A DNA stretch of 64,000 bases from Io17-Chloro-G2 sp965226915 (GTDB lineage Bacteria; Chloroflexota; Dehalococcoidia; Lucifugimonadales; UBA3495), in assembly GCA_965226915.1 (NCBI GenBank), contig CBDDEJ010000006.1, positions 1 through 64,000 on the forward strand. Reading direction: 5' to 3'. The notes beneath the pieces were generated by a model. It worked only from the letters and a program-made list of their open reading frames with translations. It was not told where the DNA came from and did not search any database. Positions 45,492 to 54,772 of the stretch are shown in pieces (the stretch's first letter is position 1; the number at the start of each line of letters is the position of its first letter). The position numbers were made by a program, and so were the translations under genes.

Positions 45492-46309
45492 CACTCCGGC
45501 AGAGCAATGCGCCAACGCTGTCCCCGAGGACAATATTTGGGTCAACAGCGGGCATCGTGTACTTGGCGTTCATTGGCGCGCCACTGGCGGCGCTGATATT
45601 TAGCGGGGTCCGGCACGGAAATATCCTGGGGAGCCTATCCGGTGATTTCGCTCTAGCGGCCTTGAAGCTGTCCTTACTAACCTCCGCCATCAGCATGGTC
45701 GTGATTATTCTAGTAGGGACTCCGTTTGCCTACCTGCTGGCGCGGAGCAGGTCTACCCTGCTAAGGCTGGTGGACGGATTGATCGAGTTGCCCATCGTAT
45801 TGCCGCCCGTTGTCGCGGGGGTTGCGATGCTAATGGCATTCGGCCGTCAGGGAGTGATCGGACCGGTCCTGGAAAACGCGGGGATCGCCTTGCCATTCAC
45901 CACAGCGGCGGTGGTGTTTGCCCAGATTTTTGTCGCCGCGCCGTTCTATATCCGAGCCTCCAGGATCGGTTTCCAGGTGGTGAATACTGAATACGAGGAC
46001 GTTTCCCAAACTCTGGGGGTATCGCCCCTGCGATCCTTCTTCCGGCTGACCCTGCCGCTGGCGGGGCCGTCGATCTTGGCTGGCTTGGGGCTGGCATGGG
46101 CCAGGGCTTTCTCGGAATTCGGCGCGACCATGATGTTCGCCGGCAACCTGACCGGCAAAACCCAGACTATGCCGTTGGCCATCATGACCGCTATGGAAAG
46201 CGATCTGGGGGAGGCATTAGCACTGTCCGTGTGGTTGTTGGCCGGCGCCGTGTTAATCCTGATCATCCTTGGGTTGGCGACCAAACGTCGCTGGGCGGGG
46301 CATTTATGA
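45488..46309 (+). CDS. modB: Molybdate/tungstate ABC transporter permease
   Basis: A 273-residue integral membrane protein started at a GTG that overlaps the modA stop (GTGA). Five to six hydrophobic segments. The permease signature EDVSQTLGVSPLRSFFRLTLPLAGPSILAG provides the EAA-type loop that contacts ModC. It forms the channel and depends on ModA for delivery and on ModC for ATP. Confidence 0.9.
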   Translation: MTLRQSNAPTLSPRTIFGSTAGIVYLAFIGAPLAALIFSGVRHGNILGSLSGDFALAALKLSLLTSAISMVVIILVGTPFAYLLARSRSTLLRLVDGLIELPIVLPPVVAGVAMLMAFGRQGVIGPVLENAGIALPFTTAAVVFAQIFVAAPFYIRASRIGFQVVNTEYEDVSQTLGVSPLRSFFRLTLPLAGPSILAGLGLAWARAFSEFGATMMFAGNLTGKTQTMPLAIMTAMESDLGEALALSVWLLAGAVLILIILGLATKRRWAGHL

Positions 46310-47448
46310 GCCAAGTGAGCAGCCAAGGGACCAGGGGCTGGGCCAAGTATTCCGTGGGCGATTTCTCTTTAGAAGCCCAATGGGACATACCGCCAGGCCA
46401 AGTGACGGCGTTGTTCGGTCCGTCGGGCGCTGGTAAGTCCACCACTCTGAGGATCATCGCCGGCCTGGTGCGTCCACAAGAAGGACACATCGAGATCGGC
46501 GGCAATGTAGTGTTCGACTCCGAGATAGGGGCAACGGTCCCGGCCCACCGCCGCGGGACCGGGTATCTAACCCAGCAGTTCCACCTTTTCCCCCATCTGA
46601 AAGCCAGGGCAAACATCGGCTATGGGTTAACGGGCGCCAAATCGGCGGGACGCCGACTGCGGGTTCAGGAATTGGTGCGGACTCTCCGGCTGGAAGGGCT
46701 GGAAGACAGGTACCCTTGGGAATTATCTGGCGGGCAGCAGCAACGCGTCGCCCTGGCCCGGGCCATGGCGCCCGCGCCGGACCTGTTGCTCTTGGACGAG
46801 CCGTTCAACTCCTTGGACGCCGAGTTGCGGAGGGAATTACGGGCTGAACTCCGGTCCATGGTTGTCGAGTCTGAGGTTCCCGCAATTCTGGTGACCCACG
46901 ACCGGGAAGAGGCGCTGGCCATGGCGGACTGGGTGCAAGTGATCGATCACGGAAAGACGATCTCGGAGGGAGCGCCTCTAGATGTGCTGGGACAACCGGG
47001 CCGGGACCGGGTGGCGCGTCTGGTGGGTGTTGAGAATCTGTTTGACCTGACCGTGGAGAACCGGAACCCCAGGGACGGAACCATGACCTGCGCCGGGGAA
47101 GGTATGCGGTTGGAAGTGCCCTTGGATCTAGAACCGGTCAACCCGGAAGCAATTCCAGAAGGCGCACGGTCTCTTGAAGTCTCCCCCCAAAGGGTCACGG
47201 TCGGCATCAGAGCATCGGACATCATACTTTCCGGCAATGAGCTGCGAGGCTCATCGGCCAGGAACCGCCTCCGAGGCGTGGTGACAGCAATCGAAGTCAG
47301 GCCGCCGGGTTACACCGTGGTTCTAGACTGTGGCCGGCCATTGAAGTGTCACATCACGGGCGCGTCGATGGCTGAAATGGATATTCAGACCGGCCAAGAA
47401 TTGTGGGCCGTATTCAAAGCCTCTTCCTGTTTCTTGGTCCAAAAATAG
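46306..47448 (+). CDS. modC: Molybdate/tungstate ABC transporter ATPase
   Basis: A 380-residue protein. The ATG at 46306 overlaps the modB stop (ATGA). Walker A GPSGAGKST near residue 40, signature ELSGGQQQRVALARAM, Walker B DLLLLDEPFNSLDAELR, and the H-loop ILVTHDREEALAMAD. A C-terminal region of about 100 residues is a TOBE-type domain (RLRGVVTAIEVRPPGYTVVL) that in ModC binds oxyanion and gives feedback inhibition. It completes the modABC operon. Confidence 0.9.
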   Translation: MSQVSSQGTRGWAKYSVGDFSLEAQWDIPPGQVTALFGPSGAGKSTTLRIIAGLVRPQEGHIEIGGNVVFDSEIGATVPAHRRGTGYLTQQFHLFPHLKARANIGYGLTGAKSAGRRLRVQELVRTLRLEGLEDRYPWELSGGQQQRVALARAMAPAPDLLLLDEPFNSLDAELRRELRAELRSMVVESEVPAILVTHDREEALAMADWVQVIDHGKTISEGAPLDVLGQPGRDRVARLVGVENLFDLTVENRNPRDGTMTCAGEGMRLEVPLDLEPVNPEAIPEGARSLEVSPQRVTVGIRASDIILSGNELRGSSARNRLRGVVTAIEVRPPGYTVVLDCGRPLKCHITGASMAEMDIQTGQELWAVFKASSCFLVQK

Positions 47449-47515
47449 CCTGGAACACCGCTGAGACCGTGAGCGTCAAAGATCGATGTCCGAGATTTAG
47501 GGCAATCCCTATGGC

Positions 47516-47830
47516 CTACTGGATGGTCCAGTTTTCCGCTTCAGAATAACTGATAAGGCTGTTTAGCTTCTCCATCCACTGGCTAAATTCAGCCTGGCCT
47601 TCAGGGTTAGACATCACGGCGTTTAGCGCAGTGTCCATGTCGGCGACATTTTCCACTTCCCACTCCATTACCACCCGGTCGGAACGCCCGGACATCCAGT
47701 CGGTCAGCGTCCTTGTCTTGAATTCGATTCCGTACTTGGCCAGCAGGCCGTTTCCCTCTTTCATGTGTTGCACCAAGGGTCCCGCGGAACCGACCTTGCC
47801 GTAAAAAATCCTGCGGTGAATGATGGCCAT
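47516..47830 (-). CDS. Small dimeric alpha-beta barrel-type hypothetical protein
   Basis: A 104-residue protein. The ATG is preceded by GGAGGTATGCC. The pattern of beta strand (MAIIHRRIFYGKVG), helix (LVQHMKEGNGLLAKYG), strands (FKTRTLTDWMSGRSDRVVMEWEV) and final helix resembles NIPSNAP/antibiotic-monooxygenase-like ferredoxin folds. No catalytic residue is clear. It converges on modC but is not linked to it. Confidence 0.65.
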   Translation of the reverse strand: MAIIHRRIFYGKVGSAGPLVQHMKEGNGLLAKYGIEFKTRTLTDWMSGRSDRVVMEWEVENVADMDTALNAVMSNPEGQAEFSQWMEKLNSLISYSEAENWTIQ

Positions 47831-47950
47831 GGCATACCTCCGTCTTAATTGGCGGGTGTCGCATAGTGGTTCGGATGGCTATTGAGCCTCAAGTGACGGA
47901 ATTGATCCTTCCGGGAGATGCTGCCGCAAACGTCTGCCGAGGGCAAACGC

Positions 47951-48006
47951 GGAAACGGCTGTCGAACCCAGTAAATCTGTTCGACAGCCGAGTTTCCACT
48001 GGGTTC
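47951..48006 (+). ncRNA. Candidate H-type pseudoknot RNA upstream of a zinc-ribbon gene
   Basis: An 11-bp perfect stem (CGGCTGTCGAA with TTCGACAGCCG) is extended by GGAAAC with GTTTCC. The 13-base loop holds CCCAGT, which can pair with ACTGGG just 3' of the stem. The result is a compact pseudoknot or two competing stems. No T-run follows on plus. It lies about 180 bp before the zinc-ribbon gene. It could also be a plain hairpin. Confidence 0.4.
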
Positions 48007-48182
48007 ACTTGCGGTTGCCCATGAAGGTTGCATAAGTAGAATCACTGTATATAATACTCCTAGGCGTGAGATAGGTTATGTCATGCAGGATACAAGGGGA
48101 ACCCATAGGGGTTTTCATCTCTGAAACCGGCTCACCTACTGGGGACACAACCGCCGTAAAGTTAATACAAGGAGGATGTCCG

Positions 48183-48491
48183 GTGGCGCTTTCAGACAAG
48201 ACTATGGTATGCGTGGAGTGCGGGGGGGAGTTCATCTTCACGGCTGGAGAACAAGAGTTTTTCAATGCCAGAGGCTTTTCCAACGAACCAAAGCGTTGCC
48301 GGAGTTGCCGGGCCGTGCGCAGGACCGAACAACGCGGCGGCACGTACTCCGACCAACCCAGGGAGATGTATCCCATAGTGTGCGCCGAGTGTGGCAACGA
48401 CGCCATGGTGCCATTCCGGCCTAAGGGAGACCGGCCCGTGTACTGTAGCGAATGCTTCGGGAAGACCAAAGCCGAGACTGCCGATATTTAA
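48183..48491 (+). CDS. Double zinc-ribbon (CxxC) protein
   Basis: A 102-residue protein. The GTG at 48183 lies seven bases after AGGAGG; the longer frame from 48078 is unlikely. Two zinc ribbons are visible: CVECGGEF with CRSCRAVRR (first), and CAECGNDAMV with CSECFGK (second). Each has the CxxC-x(n)-CxxC-plus-arginine style of a family seen widely in Chloroflexota and Patescibacteria. It probably binds nucleic acid or ribosomes; no enzymatic motif is seen. It is monocistronic. Confidence 0.78.
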   Translation: MALSDKTMVCVECGGEFIFTAGEQEFFNARGFSNEPKRCRSCRAVRRTEQRGGTYSDQPREMYPIVCAECGNDAMVPFRPKGDRPVYCSECFGKTKAETADI

Positions 48492-48790
48492 TCGAACCCC
48501 GGGTTTCACCCCTGCCCATATATGAGCAGGTCTTGCTCGGGCAAAGCTAAGTTAACCAGCTGATTAAAGGGTCTAAGCGTGCCTTGGACCCTCCGTGACA
48601 TGTAATTTCGCCCTCATGCCCTCCACAAAATGAACTGCACCGCACCACCCCTTGGCCCCCCCATCATCGACCGTTTACAATACCCAGCGGGATTCTCAAT
48701 TACTCTACTTAGATTGAACCAGTATCACGCCATCCCCGTCTGGGCCTGATTCCCATTGCCAGTCATCTGTATGACGACACTTAAACCGCT
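48492..48790. other. Intergenic region before ubiD
   Basis: About 300 bp. A GC-rich start resembling a weak hairpin (GAGCAGGTCTTGCTC) near 48525, otherwise nothing I can support. The promoter of the ubiD block should lie here, but no clear -35/-10 pair stands out. Confidence 0.35.
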
Positions 48791-50260
48791 ATGAATTTCA
48801 AAGACCTCAGAGAGTTCATCCTGTTTCTGGAAGACAAGGGAGAGCTACACCGTGTAAAGGCGCCGGTTAGTTGGGATTTGGAGATTTCCGAAATCGCCGA
48901 CCGAATGGTCAAAACCGGCGGCCCGGCGCTGCTGTTCGAAAATGTCACCGGATACGACATTCCTTTGGTGATCGGCCTGTTTGCTTCCAGTAAGCGGATG
49001 GCTTGGGCGTTGGGCGTGGAAGACCTGGATGAACTGGCCGGCCGTATACAGGGCCTGCTGAGCATGATGCAAGGCCCGCCGGAAGGCTTGGTCGACCGCC
49101 TGCGCATGTTGGGTCAATTGGTTCACCTGGGGTCGTTCCAGCCAAAGACTCTGAGCCAGGCTCCATGCCAGGATGTTGTGATCGATGGAGACGACGTCGA
49201 TCTTTATAAGTATCCGGTGATCAAGTGCTGGCCCTTAGATGGAGGGCGGTATATCACCCTGCCTCTAGTAATCACCAAAGATCCCCGTACCGGAGTGCAA
49301 AATTACGGGACCTACCGGCTTCAAGTGTTCGACCGGAACACTACCGGATTGCACTGGCAGACCCACAAGGTGGGCGCCGGCCATTACCGAACCGGGTCGG
49401 AAATGGGACTGGACCGGCTGGAAGTGGCGGTGGCGCTGGGAGGCGATCCTGCCACCATCTGGACTGGTTCGGCGCCGCTCCCGCCCGGTATCGATGAGAT
49501 GGCCGTGGCCGGGTTCATCCGTCAGGAAGGGGTGGAGATGGTCAAGGCTAAAACATGCGACCTGCTGGTCCCAGCCCATGCTGAGATCATTCTTGAAGGA
49601 TACGTAAACCTGGGAGAGGAACGGGAAGAGGGCCCCTTTGGCGACCACACCGGTTACTACTCCATGGAGGACAAATACCCGGTGTTTCACGTGACCACCA
49701 TCACGCAGCGAAGGAACCCCATTTACCCCACCATCATAGTAGGGCGGCCTCCCATGGAAGACTATTACATGGGCAAGGTCACCGAAAGAATCTTCCTGCC
49801 GGCGATCCAAGCCATCATTCCAGAGGTCGTGGACATCAATATGCCGGCCGAAGGAGTGTTCCACAATCTGGTCATCGTCTCGTTGAAAAAGGAGTATCCA
49901 GGGCAGGCTCGCAAAGTAATCTACGGGCTGTGGGGACTGGGACTAATGAGTCTAGCCAAAACCATCGTGGCGGTAGACCATTTCGTGGACGTGAACAACG
50001 TGTCGGAAGTGGCCTGGCGGGTGGCCAACAATATCGACCCATCGCGCGACGTGTTTTTCGCCACCGGCCCGTTGGACGACCTGGATATAGCCACGACGAC
50101 CGCCAAGTTTGGCAGCAAGATGGGTATCGACGCTACTGAAAAGATGGTGGAGGAAGGACGCAGCCAAGAGTGGCCTCCCGAGATAGTCATGACCCATGAA
50201 GTGAAAGAACAGGTGGACTCCAGATGGAGCGAGTACGGTTTTGACCTCCATCTGGACTAA
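48791..50260 (+). CDS. UbiD family decarboxylase (probably menaquinone pathway)
   Basis: A 489-residue UbiD protein. Family stretches are KFGSKMGIDATEKM at the C-terminus, VIKCWPLDGGRYITLPLVIT, and LGEEREEGPFGDHTGYYS, which carries acidic active-site residues. UbiD enzymes decarboxylate aromatic or alpha,beta-unsaturated acids with prenylated FMN. The cofactor maker UbiX is two genes downstream and a prenyltransferase is between them, so the most likely job is decarboxylation of the prenylated naphthoate in the futalosine menaquinone pathway (MqnL-like) or of a DHNA analogue. Confidence 0.9.
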   Translation: MNFKDLREFILFLEDKGELHRVKAPVSWDLEISEIADRMVKTGGPALLFENVTGYDIPLVIGLFASSKRMAWALGVEDLDELAGRIQGLLSMMQGPPEGLVDRLRMLGQLVHLGSFQPKTLSQAPCQDVVIDGDDVDLYKYPVIKCWPLDGGRYITLPLVITKDPRTGVQNYGTYRLQVFDRNTTGLHWQTHKVGAGHYRTGSEMGLDRLEVAVALGGDPATIWTGSAPLPPGIDEMAVAGFIRQEGVEMVKAKTCDLLVPAHAEIILEGYVNLGEEREEGPFGDHTGYYSMEDKYPVFHVTTITQRRNPIYPTIIVGRPPMEDYYMGKVTERIFLPAIQAIIPEVVDINMPAEGVFHNLVIVSLKKEYPGQARKVIYGLWGLGLMSLAKTIVAVDHFVDVNNVSEVAWRVANNIDPSRDVFFATGPLDDLDIATTTAKFGSKMGIDATEKMVEEGRSQEWPPEIVMTHEVKEQVDSRWSEYGFDLHLD

Positions 50261-50287
50261 TCTAGGTAGAATCGAGAAGATATCCTA

Positions 50288-51187
50288 ATGTTAGACACCC
50301 AGCCAGCAAACCGGCCAGCCAGGCTCATCGCCGGTCGAATCCCCATGTACCTGGGCTTCGTCCGTATTCATGAAGCCCTTTTTGCCCTGCCCTTTGCATA
50401 TATGGGAATGTTGCTGGCCGCCGGCGGCTGGCCCGGGTGGCATGCTTTCATCTGGATCAACGTAGCTATGGCCGGCGCGCGCACCCTGGGCATGGCGGCC
50501 AACCGGTTCGTCCATCGGAAGGAAGACGCGGTTAACCCTCGCACCGCCAACCGGCATCTGCCCATGGGGTTGATTCGGCCCCTTGAAGTGATAGCCATGA
50601 TGGTGGTGGCGACAGCCGTGCTTTTCCTGGCTGCGGCGCAGCTAAATCCCTTGGCCCTTGCCCTGGCCCCGGCGGCGGCGATCTACGTGGTGCTTTATTC
50701 CTACGCCAAGTATTTCACATGGGGGTGCCACTTTGTGCTGGGTTGGGCGCTGGCCATCGCACCATCCGCGGCGTGGATAGGAGTGACAGGGCGGCTGGAC
50801 TTTCAACCGGTGTTGCTTTCGTTGGCGGTGGCCTCTTGGGCTGGAGGCTTCGACGCCATTTATGGGTGCGCCGATGTGGAGTTCGACCGGAAATACGGAG
50901 TAAAATCCATAGCAGGACGGTTTGGCATCAGCGGTGCATTGTTGACCGCCAAGGTTTTACACGCGATTTCAGCGGGCTCGCTGCTTGCCTTGGGTATCTG
51001 GCTTGATCTAGGCGTGATTTTCTTTGCCGGTCTTGCCATTGCGGCGGCCTTGCTGATATACGAAAATACCCTGGTGACGCCCAGCAATCTCTCCAAATTG
51101 AATTCTCCATTCTTCCGGTACAACAGCGTCATTTCGCTGGTCGTGCTAACGTTCACCGTGTTGGATATGGTTTTTTCAACTTCCTAG
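50288..51187 (+). CDS. UbiA family prenyltransferase
   Basis: A 299-residue membrane protein with eight to nine helices. The first Asp-rich motif reads NRFVHRKEDAVNPRTANRHLP, where the first Asp of NRxxD is replaced by His; the second, DVEFDRKYGVKSIAGRFG, is intact. UbiA enzymes attach a polyprenyl chain to an aromatic acceptor using Mg-bound diphosphate, so the His change deserves attention. The flanking ubiD and ubiX genes suggest MqnP-like prenylation of 1,4-dihydroxy-6-naphthoate. The gap to ubiD is 27 bases. Confidence 0.9.
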   Translation: MLDTQPANRPARLIAGRIPMYLGFVRIHEALFALPFAYMGMLLAAGGWPGWHAFIWINVAMAGARTLGMAANRFVHRKEDAVNPRTANRHLPMGLIRPLEVIAMMVVATAVLFLAAAQLNPLALALAPAAAIYVVLYSYAKYFTWGCHFVLGWALAIAPSAAWIGVTGRLDFQPVLLSLAVASWAGGFDAIYGCADVEFDRKYGVKSIAGRFGISGALLTAKVLHAISAGSLLALGIWLDLGVIFFAGLAIAAALLIYENTLVTPSNLSKLNSPFFRYNSVISLVVLTFTVLDMVFSTS

Positions 51188-51249
51188 TTGTTCAATGTGA
51201 TGTTCAGCGTGATGGTTAGCAGGTTCCAATTTGCGGCGAGGCGGTAGCC

Positions 51250-51834
51250 ATGAACCCTGTGGTCGTGGGAATCACCGGCGCCAGCGGTTCCGTGCTGGCC
51301 CGAGGCGCCATCGACGAACTGCTTCGCCGGGATGTCCCAACGGTGATGGTCTGCTCCAACAGCGCCAAGCTGGTGTGGCAAGAGGAGATGGAAGATTCCT
51401 TCAATACTTGCCTGGTTGAATGGCAAGAAAACCCCAATTTCACCCACTATCCGATCAACAACCTGAGGGCGCCGATAGCCAGCGGCACCTACCCCACCGC
51501 GGGCATGGTGGTGGCGCCGGCCAGCATGAACAGTATCGCGTCGCTCGCCAATGGGTTGTCGGGCAATTTATTGCTGCGGGCGGCGGATGTGTGCTTGAAG
51601 GAGAAACGGCCTTTGGTGCTGGTTCCCCGGGAGACGCCCCTGCACAGCATCCATTTGGAAAACATGCTGACACTGAGCCGCATGGGAGTGGTGATCGCCC
51701 CACCGGAACCCGCATTCTACTTGAAGCCAAAGGGGATGGCCGACATCGTGCGGTTCACCGTGAGCCGGATCATGGTGGCCCTGGGACTGGATGACTCCCT
51801 TCCCAGCGATCTTCAATACAGCGGGGAAGGTTAA
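51250..51834 (+). CDS. ubiX: Flavin prenyltransferase UbiX
   Basis: A 194-residue protein. It starts VVVGITGASGSVLARGAIDE with the flavin-binding loop and has VVAPASMNSIASLANGLSGNLL, RPLVLVPRETPLHSIHLENM and the MVVAP region typical of UbiX. It joins dimethylallyl phosphate to FMN to make the cofactor of the UbiD encoded in the same operon. A hydrophobic phosphate-binding site is evident from SAS-like GASGS. Full length for the family. Confidence 0.92.
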   Translation: MNPVVVGITGASGSVLARGAIDELLRRDVPTVMVCSNSAKLVWQEEMEDSFNTCLVEWQENPNFTHYPINNLRAPIASGTYPTAGMVVAPASMNSIASLANGLSGNLLLRAADVCLKEKRPLVLVPRETPLHSIHLENMLTLSRMGVVIAPPEPAFYLKPKGMADIVRFTVSRIMVALGLDDSLPSDLQYSGEG

Positions 51835-51885
51835 CATGGCTAATCATCGACCAGCGTCCCGGCCCCGCCAGATGCGTTCGAACCC

Positions 51886-52611
51886 GTGGTAGATCTGGAA
51901 GGGGATGCCAAACAACAGTACGTAGCCAACCTCTTTTCACGCATTACCCACCGCTACGATCTGATGAACGACCTGATGACTGGGGGACTCCACAGGGTCT
52001 GGAAGGCCCGTACCGCCGAAATAGCCATACAAGACCTTAAGGGCAAAGCCCTTGACGTGGCGGGAGGCACCGGCGACATAGGCCAGGCGCTGATCCGCAG
52101 GCCCGGCGTCGAACACGCGGTGGTGCTTGACCTACTGCCGGGCATGGTTTACAGAGCCAACTTCAAAGCAGCCTCAGCGGGTTTGGCGAAAAACATGACC
52201 TTCCTGGTTGGTGACGCTTTAGACCTGCCTTTTCCCGATTCGGCCTTTGCTTGTTCCACCGCCGGATTCAGCCTGCGAAATATGCCCAGCGTAGCAGGGA
52301 TTGGGAATGCCATATCCGAGATGGTGAGGGTGGTGCGGCCCGGCGGGCGGATAGCGGTTTTGGAATTGACTCCCATGAGCCGGGGTGCGCTTACCCCGGC
52401 GCTAAATTGGTATTTTCATCATGTGGTTCCGGTGATGGGCAAGCTGATCACCGGAGACCGGGCGGCATACGAATACCTTCCCCAATCGGTGGACCGATTT
52501 CTTGAGGCTCCAGCCTTGGCGGCAATGTTTGAAGATGCAGGGCTGGCTGGGGTGGGATATAAGAAAATGGGATTCGGCGCCGTGGCCGTTCATTGGGGTA
52601 CAAAACCTTGA
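51886..52611 (+). CDS. Demethylmenaquinone methyltransferase (UbiE/MenG-like)
   Basis: A 241-residue SAM-dependent methyltransferase started at GTG. FSRITHRYDLMNDLMTGGLHRVWK is the UbiE N-terminal signature, LDVAGGTGDIGQALIRRP the SAM-binding loop, and GFSLRNMPSVAGIGNAISEM the middle signature. It would perform the last methylation of demethylmenaquinone. As fourth gene of the ubiD-ubiA-ubiX series it supports a menaquinone assignment. The annotated GTG is downstream of an out-of-frame ATG at 51837. Confidence 0.88.
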   Translation: MVDLEGDAKQQYVANLFSRITHRYDLMNDLMTGGLHRVWKARTAEIAIQDLKGKALDVAGGTGDIGQALIRRPGVEHAVVLDLLPGMVYRANFKAASAGLAKNMTFLVGDALDLPFPDSAFACSTAGFSLRNMPSVAGIGNAISEMVRVVRPGGRIAVLELTPMSRGALTPALNWYFHHVVPVMGKLITGDRAAYEYLPQSVDRFLEAPALAAMFEDAGLAGVGYKKMGFGAVAVHWGTKP

Positions 52612-52793
52612 AGCCTATCGCCGGTGCGCAGTCCAGACCGGCGGCAGGCCGTTCATGAAAAAGTTGATGAAATCTTCGGCTGACTTACGCCAATAGTCTT
52701 GTTTGCCCTTGCCGCTTGAGTTAAACTTTAATCAACCAACGGAATTCTGAATGATTTCCCAAGGTTACTATCAGAACCGGCGAGGGTGGACCA

Positions 52794-53876
52794 GTGGCCT
52801 CGATTTTTGACAAGCTTGAGCCCGTAATCCATCGCTACGAGGAAATCGAAGCGGAGATGGCCACACCCGAAGTCGCAACCGATTTCGCAAAAATCCAAGA
52901 ATTGGCCAAAGAGCGTGCGTCTTTGGAACAATTGGCGGAGATTTCCCGCCAGCACCGGAAATTGGCTCGCGAAATGGATGACCTGACCGCCATAATTCAG
53001 GAAGGGTCCGATCCCGAATTGGCCAATATGGCGCGAGAAGAACTGCGAGATCTAGAAGCATCGCTGGAAGACTTGTCCCAGACACTTCGTGTGGCATTGA
53101 TTCCTAAGAACCCCAACGACGAACGTGATGTCATAGTGGAGATCCGATCGGGTACTGGCGGTGACGAAGCCAGCCTTTTCGCCAGCGATCTATACCGCGC
53201 ATACAGCCGCTACGCCCAACTGCATAACTGGACCATCGACGTTATGGACACTAGCCCGTCCACCATGGGCGGTTTCAACAAAATCATATTTGAGGTTCAG
53301 GGAAAAGGGGCGTTCAGCCGCCTGAAGTTCGAGCGTGGCGTCCACAGAGTGCAGCGTATACCCGACACTGAGACCCAGGGCCGTATCCACACATCCACTG
53401 CCACCGTGGTCGTTCTTCCCGAGGCCGATGAAGTCGATGTGAAAGTCAACCCCGAAGACTTGCGCATCGACGTCTTCCACGCCGGAGGCCATGGCGGACA
53501 GAACGTGAACAAGGTGGCGACGGCGATCCGCATAGTGCACGAACCTTCGGGCCTGACGGTTGTTTGCCAGGACGAGCGGTCCCAACACAAAAACAAGACC
53601 AAAGCCATGGCTATGCTCCGAGCCCGTATCTACGAGGCGGAAGAGGAACGCAAGGCCGCGGAGATGTCCCAGACACGGCGAGCGCAAGTCGGCAGCGCCG
53701 AGCGTTCGGAGAAGATTCGTACTTACAATTACCCGCAGGATAGGATTACCGATCACCGGATCAATTCCAACTTTCACGGCATGCCCAAGATAATGGACGG
53801 CTACTTGGACGATATCATCGACTCCCTCACCATTTGGGGAGAAGAGCAGGCGCTGATAGAAGGAGCGGCGCAATAA
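52794..53876 (+). CDS. prfA: Peptide chain release factor 1
   Basis: A 360-residue class-I release factor from the GTG at 52794. The N-terminal helical domain is followed by the core. The catalytic GGQ is in HAGGHGGQNVNKVATAIRI (about residue 230), and QDERSQHKNKTKAMAML and IRTYNYPQDRITDHR are typical RF1 blocks. It reads UAA and UAG at the ribosome and is methylated on the GGQ glutamine by PrmC, encoded 29 bases downstream. Confidence 0.95.
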   Translation: MASIFDKLEPVIHRYEEIEAEMATPEVATDFAKIQELAKERASLEQLAEISRQHRKLAREMDDLTAIIQEGSDPELANMAREELRDLEASLEDLSQTLRVALIPKNPNDERDVIVEIRSGTGGDEASLFASDLYRAYSRYAQLHNWTIDVMDTSPSTMGGFNKIIFEVQGKGAFSRLKFERGVHRVQRIPDTETQGRIHTSTATVVVLPEADEVDVKVNPEDLRIDVFHAGGHGGQNVNKVATAIRIVHEPSGLTVVCQDERSQHKNKTKAMAMLRARIYEAEEERKAAEMSQTRRAQVGSAERSEKIRTYNYPQDRITDHRINSNFHGMPKIMDGYLDDIIDSLTIWGEEQALIEGAAQ

Positions 53877-53905
53877 CCCCGGCGCCCTGGCTGATCTGAT
53901 TTCCA

Positions 53906-54772
53906 ATGGCATCCCTTCGAGAAGTCCTACAGCAGACCCACCGGACCATTGAGGACTACGGCATCTCCGACGCCCGTTTAGAGGCCGAAGTGGTGGTGAT
54001 GAACGTCTTGCGGATGCCTCGCCAAGATATATTCGCGCAGCAAGAACGTGAAATAACCCCTCAACAAGAGAAGGGCATCTCTGATATCCTGGACCGCCGC
54101 CGGCAGCGTGAACCCCTGGCCTATATCCTGGGATATAAAGAGTTTTACGGTGTCAACCTTGCCGTGAACTCCGACGTCTTGATACCTCGGCCCGAAACCG
54201 AATCCATGGTGGAACACGCCCTTTTCATGGCCCTAATGGGAATGGAAACAGCGCAATTATTGATTGCCGACGTGGGAACCGGAACGGGCGCCATTGCGAT
54301 TAATCTGGCGATTCACCTGCCTGCGGCCCACATATACGCCATCGATAACTCAGAACCGGCCTTGAGAGTGGCGGGCTACAACATCCAAAGCCACAATGTG
54401 GCCGACCGGATCACATTATGCTACGGAGATTTGTTGGAGCCCTTGACCGAGCCGGTGGACTTGATCGTGGCCAATCTGCCATACATTCCCACCGAACGCA
54501 TGCCAACATTGCAACCCGAAGTGCAATGGGAGCCCAAAGGAGCGCTGGACGGCGGCGATCAAGGCATGGAGGTCATCGCCCGCCTATTCTCCCAGGCTGG
54601 GAATCACCTAAAAGAGACCGGAGTGATTCTTTTGGAGCTGGACCCGGAACAAGTTCCGGCGGCTCGTGAGCTAGTCGGGAAATACTTTCCCGATGCGGAA
54701 ATGACTGTCGAAAAGGACCTGGCCCAATTGGACCGGTTCTTCATCGTCAACAGAGGTCAGCCAGAGGAATAA
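53906..54772 (+). CDS. prmC: Release factor glutamine N5-methyltransferase
   Basis: A 288-residue HemK/PrmC protein. N-terminal helical bundle (QQTHRTIEDYGISDARLEAE), then the SAM loop IADVGTGTGAIAINLAI and the substrate-glutamine motif, which reads ANLPYIP instead of the commoner NPPY. It methylates the GGQ glutamine of RF1 and RF2. It is cotranscribed with prfA, the standard bacterial pair. Confidence 0.93.
   Translation: MASLREVLQQTHRTIEDYGISDARLEAEVVVMNVLRMPRQDIFAQQEREITPQQEKGISDILDRRRQREPLAYILGYKEFYGVNLAVNSDVLIPRPETESMVEHALFMALMGMETAQLLIADVGTGTGAIAINLAIHLPAAHIYAIDNSEPALRVAGYNIQSHNVADRITLCYGDLLEPLTEPVDLIVANLPYIPTERMPTLQPEVQWEPKGALDGGDQGMEVIARLFSQAGNHLKETGVILLELDPEQVPAARELVGKYFPDAEMTVEKDLAQLDRFFIVNRGQPEE

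Noticed and set aside
48480..48530. A tRNA-like segment (TCGAACCCCGGG)
   Set aside because: No acceptor, D or anticodon stem can be built around it on either strand.
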